From positions 1 through 5,320 of the forward strand of contig JAAYYH010000135.1 of NCBI GenBank assembly GCA_012515495.1: DNA of 5,320 nucleotides. The letters run 5' to 3'. The position numbers and the translations under genes were made by a program. Positions within the stretch are counted from its first letter, which is position 1, and every line of letters starts with the position of its first letter. The notes below the pieces were generated by a model. That model ran no database searches, was not told the origin of the DNA, and saw only the letters and a list, made by a program, of their open reading frames with translations. The stretch comes from Coriobacteriaceae bacterium. GTDB lineage: Bacteria > Actinomycetota > Coriobacteriia > Coriobacteriales > UBA8131. Shown piece after piece: positions 1 through 5,320 of this stretch.

Positions 1-378
1 AGAAGAAAGCCGGGGTGTTGTGGGAATACGGAAGAACATCAAGTAAAGTAGCCAAAGCGCAACTACACTGAGGATAACCCAAACGTAGATTCTCTGTACA
101 ATCCATGCACTGATTCCCATAACACTAAACGAGACGATTACTATCCTGATCTTCTGTCCTAGGGGTATGCCGCCGCTTTCCTTGAATGGGAGGACGTATC
201 GCTTGTAGACAGCAGTGTTCTTTATCCACGCATGGTAGCGGGGGGAACTATGAGCGAACAGGAATGTTGCCAACAGCAACAATGGCGTCGTTGGTAAAAC
301 CGGCATAAAGATCCCCACTACTCCAATGATAAGAGCCAGCCAGCCAAGACAAAATAGTATTACGCGCTTCAGTTTCAT
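1..378 (-). CDS. DUF454 (YbaN-like) inner-membrane protein, 3' end beyond window
   Basis: 126 codons are open from an ATG at 378 to the window edge with no stop, so the C-terminus is cut; YbaN-type proteins are about 125 residues, so probably little is missing. The protein is hydrophobic, with likely membrane segments near residues 5-25, 29-43, 78-94 and 98-116. Hallmarks of the DUF454 family are visible: G-x2-G then MPVLPTTP at about 25-32, FAHSSPRYHAW at about 41-51, and GGIPLGQKI at about 69-77 in the short loop between the hydrophobic halves. The start is firm: an in-frame TGA lies at 403-405 and there is no ATG, GTG or TTG between it and 378. It begins 10 nt after the phosphatase stop and lacks a well-placed Shine-Dalgarno (an AGGA sits about 18 nt upstream), which suggests coupling to upstream translation. 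The molecular function of DUF454 is unknown; I assign none. Confidence 0.85.
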   Translation of the reverse strand, partial: MKLKRVILFCLGWLALIIGVVGIFMPVLPTTPLLLLATFLFAHSSPRYHAWIKNTAVYKRYVLPFKESGGIPLGQKIRIVIVSFSVMGISAWIVQRIYVWVILSVVALWLLYLMFFRIPTTPRLSS

Positions 379-388
379 AGCTGGCAGT

Positions 389-1063
389 CTAACAAATCCT
401 ATTCAGATTGCGAACAAGATTTGGGAGTTCTTCTATCTGGGTCAACTCCATCTGAGCGTCAGCGGCACGCAACCGTTCACGGGAGAACATTCCCCATAAT
501 GCCGCAACCGCTATGGAGCCAGCTGCTCTAGCTGCCTCCATGTCATAGGGGCTATCACCTAAATATATAGTCTGATCAGCAGAGACGCTCATGCGCTCTG
601 CTGCCAACAACAGTGGCTCTGGATCAGGCTTGTGCTTATCTGTGTCATTAGAGCCGATAACTAACTCAAAATAATCACTAAGATTGAAGCGAGAGAGCCC
701 ACGAGCGGCAACTTCGCGTCGTTTTGAAGTCACCACTGCCATCCTCATGCCTTCAGCCTGCAGAGTATCTAAAGCCTCTCTTGTGCCAGGAAAATATTTG
801 ATCAGCTCGTCATGAACGATACTGTTGTGCTCCCTGTACACCCTTACCAATTCATCAGCATGCTTTGGGCTGATAACCCTCATCTGATAATCCAAAGGAA
901 TACCAACCATATCCGTAAGCTGCTCATCGGGCGGACTATAACCCAGGACTTTCTGGGTCGCATAGCGAAAAGATGCCAGAATCAGGGCTGCCGTATCCAC
1001 CAATGTACCATCAAGGTCAAACAGCACGACTTCAATTGGACGCGTGTTTTGATTATTCTTCAT
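389..1063 (-). CDS. HAD-superfamily hydrolase, PpaX/phosphoglycolate phosphatase-like
   Basis: Predicted 224-residue cytosolic phosphatase using a Mg2+-dependent aspartyl-phosphate mechanism. All four HAD motifs are present: FDLDGTLVDT with nucleophile D16 and acid/base D18; VVTSK with T112/S113; the lysine of HKPDPEP (K145); and LGDSPYDMEAA with D170 and D174. A helical cap sits between motifs I and II (about residues 24-92), as in subfamily IA. The cap segment YREHNSIVHDEL and the KPDPEPLLLA motif resemble Bacillus PpaX (pyrophosphatase, about 216 residues), but phosphoglycolate phosphatases share this fold, so the substrate (pyrophosphate, phosphoglycolate or another small phosphate ester) is not settled. 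Start choice: the ATG at 1063 puts 13 residues before the VLFDLDGT strand, as is usual. An in-frame ATG at 1084 and a TTG at 1141 would add 7 or 26 basic residues with no family support. No start has a strong ribosome site. It overlaps the last 11 nt of gyrA in another frame, which fits translational coupling. Confidence 0.88.
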   Translation of the reverse strand: MKNNQNTRPIEVVLFDLDGTLVDTAALILASFRYATQKVLGYSPPDEQLTDMVGIPLDYQMRVISPKHADELVRVYREHNSIVHDELIKYFPGTREALDTLQAEGMRMAVVTSKRREVAARGLSRFNLSDYFELVIGSNDTDKHKPDPEPLLLAAERMSVSADQTIYLGDSPYDMEAARAAGSIAVAALWGMFSRERLRAADAQMELTQIEELPNLVRNLNRIC

Positions 1064-3629
1064 CAAAGATGTCTTCTTCGTCATCGTCAACGTTTTCCGT
1101 GTCAACCGAATTGTCCCCCTCCGAGGCTGTCGGTCCCTCAAACATCACTTCCTGGCCATCGATATTTGAGGCTTGCTTCTTCTTTTTGCTGCCGGCAACT
1201 CTTGCTACGGCCGTTACCCGATCGCTATCGCTGACGTTCATCACCTTGATGCCCTGAGTTGCTCTGCCTAGCTGTGATATATCACCGGATTTAACTCTGA
1301 TCAATACACCCTCTTCAGAGATAATCATCAGCTCTTGGCCGGGCTGGATGATCTTCATTCCTGCCAAAAGACCCTTCTTCTCGGTCATCTGGATTGTAAA
1401 GACACCTTGCCCTCCTCGATGATGCTCTGGATATTCGCTAATTGGAGTTCGCTTGCCATAGCCGTTTTCGGTGATGACAAAAAGCTCGCTCCCATCATGA
1501 GCAATCTCCATGCCTAAAACGCGCGCATCCTTGGTGGTTGTCATGCCTTTGACTCCCGTGGTGTCACGACCCATAGGCCTCGCTTCGCTCTCATCCCATT
1601 TAATCGCCTTGCCTGATGAGCTGACCATCACGACTTTTTGTCCAGCTTTTACTCTGCGCACAGCTATTAGGGCATCGTCATCACGTAGATTGATAGCGAT
1701 CAACCCATCACGGCGTGAGCGCTTATAAGCGCTCATTGCAGTTTTCTTTACCATGCCGCGCTGAGTGGCAAACATCAGATACTCTTCTTCTGGAAACTCT
1801 TTTGAGGTGATAACTGCCGCAATCTTCTCGCCGGCTTCAAATGGTAAAAGATTTACGATAGCAGTACCTCTGGCATGTCGTGATCCAACAGGCAATTCGT
1901 GTACCTTCAGCCTATATACTTTCCCTTTGGTGGAGAAGAACAACATATAGTCGTGCGTTGAGGCTATAAACAGGTGCTCAACGAAGTCATCCTCTTTCAG
2001 GTTCACTCCTTGGAGCCCCTTCCCGCCTCTCTTCTGTTGCCTATAGGTTGCCACAGGAAGACGCTTAACATACCCAGTGCGGGTGATAGTGACCACCATG
2101 TCTTCTTCCGCGATAAGGTCTTCGACCTCAAGATCCTTGGCATCATTAGCGAGTTCGGTACGTCGTTTATCTGCAAATCGTTGCTTTATATCATTCAATT
2201 CATCTTTGATAATCATGTGCACCAGGTTGGTATCAGAAAGTACCTTCTTGTAATATTCGATTTTTTGGAGCAAATCGTTTAATTCTTCTTCGATTTTAAC
2301 TCTTTCAAGACCAGTCAAACGCCTAAGTCGCATCTCAAGTATTGAATCTGTCTGTGCGAGAGACAACCCAAAGCGCTCCATCAACGCAGTGCGGGCTTCA
2401 TTATCATCGCGCGAACCTCTGATGATAGCGATTACCTCATCAATATTATCCAAGGCGATAACAAGGCCTTGAAGAATATGAGCCCTCTCCTCTGCTTTTC
2501 TTAGATCGAAGCGGGTTCGCCTTTCAATAATCTCTTCCTGATGACGGATATAGTAATAAAGAACCTCTTTCAAGCTCAGGGTTCGAGGAACACCATCCAC
2601 CAATGCGAGCATGATGACGCCAAAATTTGTCTGAAGCTGAGTGTGCTTATATAGCTTGTTCAAGACTACCTGCGGAATGGTGCCTTGCTTAAGCTCAATT
2701 ACCAGACGCATGCCCTTACGGTCCGATTCATCTCGAACCTCACTGATTTCCGTGATCTTCTTATCCCGAACAAGCTCTGCAATCTTCTCGTGCATCCTAG
2801 CTTTGTTAACCATATAAGGTATCTCATAAACCACAATGCGATCGCGCCCGCTGGTGGTCTTTTCTAACCTAGCTTTTGCACGAATCGTAATCGAGCCACG
2901 TCCGGTTTCATATGTTTCCCTGATTCCACCCTTTCCCATGATTGTGCCTCCAGTGGGAAAATCGGGTCCCGGCAAAACAGCAAGAAGGTCGTCTGTTGTC
3001 ACATCGGGATTATCAAGGTAAAGACAGGTAGCATCAATCACCTCTCCAAGATTGTGAGGTGGTATATTGGTTGCCATACCCACAGCAATACCCGACGAAC
3101 CGTTAACCAACAGATTTGGGAAGCGAGCTGGTAAGACACTGGGTTCCTGTAAAGATTCGTCATAATTCGGTTGGAATCCTACGGTTTCCTTATCAAGATC
3201 ACGCAGTAGTTCCATAGCTGCTTTTTGTAATCTTGATTCCGTATAACGCATGGCTGCTGGCGGGTCTCCGTCAACAGAACCAAAGTTACCATGACCATCG
3301 ACCAAGGGTACTCTCATAGAGAAGTTTTGGGTAAGCCTGACCATTGTGTCATAGACGGCAGCGTCCCCATGAGGATGATATTTACCAATAACTTCACCAA
3401 CAGTCCAAGCTGACTTCTTGTGTGGTCTATTGGGCGTTATCCCGCTCTCATTCATCGCATAGAGTATGCGACGGTGAACTGGTTTTAATCCATCACGCAC
3501 GTCCGGCAACGCTCTTGCCACGATGACGCTCATTGAATAAGCCAGAAAACTGGTGCGCATCTCTTGTGATAGCTCGATTGGAACCGTTGTGCTTCCGCTT
3601 AAATCTATCTCTTGTGTCTTGTCTGCCAC
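1053..3629 (-). CDS. gyrA: DNA gyrase subunit A, complete, GTG start
   Basis: Complete 858-residue breakage-reunion and DNA-wrapping subunit of the A2B2 type II topoisomerase. The winged-helix region carries KYHPHGDAAVYDT (about 84-95), the catalytic R128-Y129 pair in AAMRYTESRL, and the DNA-bending isoleucine in MATNIPPHN (I189). The tower and coiled-coil gate follow to about 500. The C-terminal pinwheel begins with the GyrA-box QKRGGKG at 532-538, which separates GyrA from ParC. Degenerate box-like turns recur near 585, 639, 687, 738 and 788, consistent with six blades. The end has a KKKK cluster (815-818) and a strongly acidic tail (about 843-858). Length is normal for the family. The start is GTG at 3629, set by a perfect ribosome site 7 nt upstream and by the usual distance to the IELSQEM helix. 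Oddities: alanine 90 at the position of E. coli Ser83 (D94 retained), and proline-proline before AAMRYTE as in mycobacterial GyrA. It lies 11 nt after gyrB. Confidence 0.98.
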   Translation of the reverse strand: MADKTQEIDLSGSTTVPIELSQEMRTSFLAYSMSVIVARALPDVRDGLKPVHRRILYAMNESGITPNRPHKKSAWTVGEVIGKYHPHGDAAVYDTMVRLTQNFSMRVPLVDGHGNFGSVDGDPPAAMRYTESRLQKAAMELLRDLDKETVGFQPNYDESLQEPSVLPARFPNLLVNGSSGIAVGMATNIPPHNLGEVIDATCLYLDNPDVTTDDLLAVLPGPDFPTGGTIMGKGGIRETYETGRGSITIRAKARLEKTTSGRDRIVVYEIPYMVNKARMHEKIAELVRDKKITEISEVRDESDRKGMRLVIELKQGTIPQVVLNKLYKHTQLQTNFGVIMLALVDGVPRTLSLKEVLYYYIRHQEEIIERRTRFDLRKAEERAHILQGLVIALDNIDEVIAIIRGSRDDNEARTALMERFGLSLAQTDSILEMRLRRLTGLERVKIEEELNDLLQKIEYYKKVLSDTNLVHMIIKDELNDIKQRFADKRRTELANDAKDLEVEDLIAEEDMVVTITRTGYVKRLPVATYRQQKRGGKGLQGVNLKEDDFVEHLFIASTHDYMLFFSTKGKVYRLKVHELPVGSRHARGTAIVNLLPFEAGEKIAAVITSKEFPEEEYLMFATQRGMVKKTAMSAYKRSRRDGLIAINLRDDDALIAVRRVKAGQKVVMVSSSGKAIKWDESEARPMGRDTTGVKGMTTTKDARVLGMEIAHDGSELFVITENGYGKRTPISEYPEHHRGGQGVFTIQMTEKKGLLAGMKIIQPGQELMIISEEGVLIRVKSGDISQLGRATQGIKVMNVSDSDRVTAVARVAGSKKKKQASNIDGQEVMFEGPTASEGDNSVDTENVDDDEEDIFDEE

Positions 3630-3636
3630 CTGTTCT

Positions 3637-3642
3637 CCTCCT
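3637..3642 (-). promoter_or_regulatory. gyrA ribosome binding site overlapping gyrB stop codon
   Basis: On the minus strand the sequence reads TAGGAGGAGAACAGGTG. The AGGAGG core (3642 to 3637) is a perfect Shine-Dalgarno, 7 nt before the GTG start of gyrA. Its first two bases are the last two bases of the gyrB TAG stop (3643-3641). A ribosome terminating on gyrB therefore sits on the gyrA initiation site, a standard arrangement for coupling two subunits needed in equal amounts. It also decides the GTG at 3629 as the gyrA start. Confidence 0.93.
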
Positions 3643-5320
3643 AGATATCCAAGAAGCGTACGTCTTTAGCGTACTTCTGAATGAATTGTTTGCGCGGTTC
3701 AACTTGGTCACCCATCAGGTCAGATACTGTTTTCTCCGCAGCTAATGCATCATCCATAGTCACTTGCAATAATGTGCGATTAGTGGGCTCCATTGTTGTA
3801 TCCCACAACTGCTCTGGATCCATCTCGCCTAAACCTTTATAACGCTGGATCGTGTATTTGGTTTCTTTGGGAAGCTGATTTAATTCTTTTTGCAGATCCT
3901 CATCGCGATACAGATATTTGTGCTTTCTGCCAACACTCAAGCGATAAAGCGGTGGTTGCGCGATATAGATATAACCATTCTCAATCATCTGCGGCATGAA
4001 ACGGAAGAAGAATGTAAGCAGTAGACAACGGATGTGCGCACCATCAACATCAGCATCTGTCATGATGATTGCTTTATGGTAGCGGGCCTTTTCGATCTCA
4101 AAATCTTCACCTATACCCGTGCCAAGTGCAGTAATCAGTGTATTGATGGTTTCGGAGCTCAAGGAGCGATGAAGGTTTGCTCTTTCGATATTCAATATTT
4201 TTCCACGTAAAGGCAAGATGGCTTGGAAAGAACGCTCGCGTGCCTGTTTTGCTGAGCCTCCCGCACTATCGCCCTCAACGATATAGATCTCAGTCAGCTC
4301 AGGATCCTTTAATGAACAATCAGCCAGTTTCCCTGGTAATGAAGTATCTCTGGCTTTTCTGGCAGTTTGTTTGTATTTGTTCACTGCCTCGCGAACCCTT
4401 TTTTCCTCAAGTGCTTTATTTATTATCGTACGAGCAGGATTTGGGTGTTCTTCGAGGAATTCCGCCAGCCCTTGCATGACTGCTGATTGAGCAAGACTAC
4501 GAATGTCGGTATTCCCGAGTTTTGTCTTTGTTTGTCCTTCAAATTGCGGATCCCGAAGTTTAACTGAGATAACACAGGCTAAACCTGATCTCACATCTTC
4601 ACCGGACATGTTGTCTTCTTTTTCTTTTAGCATATTATGACTGCGTGCATAATCGTTGATTATTCGCGTGATTCCATTTTTAAACCCATCCATATGGGTT
4701 CCACCCTCTGTGGTGTGAATATTATTTGCAAAAGCCAAAACCGTCTCATAATGCGTGCTGTTCCATTGAAGAGCGAATTCTATTTCACCGGCTTCAGAAC
4801 TTGCGGAAAAATAGATTGGTTTTGAAAGCCCCGCTAAAACGTCTTTTCCTTCATTAATATACTTCACAAAATCTACAATACCGCCTTCATAGCGGAATTC
4901 CTCACGATAAGGGCCAGTTCCATCCTCGTTCTTAATGCGCTCATCAGTGAAGATGATCCTTAGATTCTTATTAAGGAAAGCCACTTCTCTTAAGCGTGTG
5001 GATAAGGTATCGGTGTCATAGGTTATAGTTTCAAATATTTCTGGGTCAGCCCAGAATGTAGTCTTCGTGCCAGTTTTACGTGTTTTTCCAGTTTGTTCTA
5101 ACTTTCGGGTGGTTTTCCCTCGCTCAAAGTCCATCTGCCAAATACTGCCATCTCTATATACTTCAACTTCCATACGTTGAGACAAGGCATTTACTACACT
5201 CACTCCAACACCATGGAGCCCGCCAGATACCTTATAGCCTTCACCACCAAATTTTCCGCCGGCATGCAGAATAGTAAGAACCACCTCAAGAGTGGAGATT
5301 TTCATTTTTGGGTGTTTGCC
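3641..5320 (-). CDS. gyrB: DNA gyrase subunit B, 5' end beyond window
   Basis: 559 codons of the ATPase/TOPRIM subunit; the frame is open through 5320. The internal ATG at 5305 is not the start, because the five codons before it (GKHPK) continue the conserved stretch after the DNGRGIP motif. About 80 N-terminal residues, including the N-box of the GHKL fold, are outside. Visible (numbering from the M at 5305): HAGGKF and the ATP-lid YKVSGGLHGVG (14-34); the transducer domain with the QTK loop in FEGQTKTKLGN, whose K260 would contact the gamma-phosphate; TOPRIM with EGDSAGGSAKQ (344-354, metal-binding E344) and TDADVDGAHIR (416-426, metal-binding D417, D419 and D421); PLRGKILNIERA; and the C-terminal RYKGLGEM and FLDI ends. 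The long TOPRIM insertion of enterobacterial GyrB is absent, so the full protein should be about 640 residues. The helix before LPGKLADC is unusual (see findings). The stop TAG is 11 nt from gyrA. Confidence 0.98.
   Translation of the reverse strand, partial: GKHPKMKISTLEVVLTILHAGGKFGGEGYKVSGGLHGVGVSVVNALSQRMEVEVYRDGSIWQMDFERGKTTRKLEQTGKTRKTGTKTTFWADPEIFETITYDTDTLSTRLREVAFLNKNLRIIFTDERIKNEDGTGPYREEFRYEGGIVDFVKYINEGKDVLAGLSKPIYFSASSEAGEIEFALQWNSTHYETVLAFANNIHTTEGGTHMDGFKNGITRIINDYARSHNMLKEKEDNMSGEDVRSGLACVISVKLRDPQFEGQTKTKLGNTDIRSLAQSAVMQGLAEFLEEHPNPARTIINKALEEKRVREAVNKYKQTARKARDTSLPGKLADCSLKDPELTEIYIVEGDSAGGSAKQARERSFQAILPLRGKILNIERANLHRSLSSETINTLITALGTGIGEDFEIEKARYHKAIIMTDADVDGAHIRCLLLTFFFRFMPQMIENGYIYIAQPPLYRLSVGRKHKYLYRDEDLQKELNQLPKETKYTIQRYKGLGEMDPEQLWDTTMEPTNRTLLQVTMDDALAAEKTVSDLMGDQVEPRKQFIQKYAKDVRFLDI
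3652..3678 (-). repeat. Imperfect inverted repeat at the 3' end of gyrB
   Basis: On the minus strand AGAAG-TACG, a 7-nt spacer, then CGTA-CG-CTTCT can pair as 9 base pairs with a 2-nt bulge. It lies inside the last gyrB codons (the KYAKDVRF segment), about 9 nt before the gyrA Shine-Dalgarno. There is no following T-tract, so it does not look like an intrinsic terminator. The codons encode a conserved part of GyrB, so the symmetry may be a coincidence of coding. Confidence 0.3.

Noticed and set aside
379..400. A terminator or promoter between the phosphatase and DUF454 genes.
   Set aside because: The gap is only 10 nt, with no stem-loop plus T-tract and no recognisable -10 or -35 pair.
1064..1141. 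Upstream starts for the phosphatase (ATG at 1084, TTG at 1141).
   Set aside because: They would add a basic, family-unlike extension read out of frame from gyrA codons, with no better ribosome site; the ATG at 1063 gives the usual N-terminal length. The ATG at 1084 cannot be fully excluded.
812..1257. Two overlapping plus-strand open frames (140 and 94 codons) opposite the phosphatase and the gyrA 3' end.
   Set aside because: They are antisense to well-supported conserved proteins and their translations have no recognisable domain and a scrambled composition; they are shadows.
1053..3629. Assignment as topoisomerase IV subunit ParC.
   Set aside because: The GyrA-box QKRGGKG at 2016-2036, a full pinwheel domain and adjacency to gyrB support GyrA.
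3493..3711. Minus-strand 72-codon frame spanning the gyrB-gyrA junction.
   Set aside because: It overlaps the ends of two certain genes in another frame, is rich in Arg and Ser as out-of-frame translations often are, and has no domain.
4177..4479. Plus-strand open frame of 100 codons within gyrB.
   Set aside because: It lies antisense to the conserved TOPRIM region and the linker before it, and its translation resembles no protein I recognise.
5303..5305. ATG at 5305 as the start of GyrB.
   Set aside because: The frame stays open to the window edge and the preceding codons GKHPK continue a conserved GyrB segment; starting here would also delete the ATP-binding N-box.

Overview
The window is almost wall-to-wall coding DNA, and every supported gene is on the minus strand. 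In the direction of transcription (high to low coordinates) the order is: the last ~559 codons of DNA gyrase subunit B (gyrB, 5' end outside the window), a complete gyrA of 858 codons, a complete HAD-superfamily phosphatase of the PpaX/phosphoglycolate-phosphatase type, and the start and most of a DUF454 (YbaN-like) small membrane protein that runs off the left edge. The junctions are very tight: 11 nt between gyrB and gyrA, an 11-nt overlap between gyrA and the phosphatase, and 10 nt between the phosphatase and the DUF454 gene. No non-coding stretch exceeds 11 nt, and I see no terminator or promoter between genes, so the layout reads as one polycistronic unit whose promoter lies upstream of gyrB, beyond position 5320.

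Organism: this is a bacterial chromosome segment with roughly mid-40s percent G+C by eye. Several stretches resemble actinobacterial gyrases as I remember them. In GyrB these are the FWADPEIFET segment, the FLNKNL segment, the EGQTKTKLGNT loop and the absence of the long enterobacterial TOPRIM insertion. In GyrA they are NESGITPNRPHKKSA and GDPPAAMRYTE. The GyrA N-terminal half looks closest to the Coriobacteriia-type lineages, and the moderate G+C does not suggest a classic high-G+C actinomycete. I infer a deep-branching or uncultivated Actinomycetota lineage, without the means to test it here.

Function: GyrB (ATPase plus TOPRIM) and GyrA (breakage-reunion domain plus DNA-wrapping domain) form the A2B2 gyrase that introduces negative supercoils. 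All catalytic residues that fall inside the window are intact. The two downstream genes are not known gyrase partners. One is a soluble housecleaning-type phosphatase with all four HAD motifs; the other is a membrane protein of unknown function. Their coupling to gyrA is a genomic fact here, while a functional link is only a possibility.

I found no mobile element, CRISPR array, RNA gene or clearly novel system. The points worth a second look are the natural alanine at the main quinolone-contact position of GyrA, the divergent helix before the GyrB TOPRIM domain, the translational-coupling architecture at both gyrA ends, and the DUF454 gene at the window edge.
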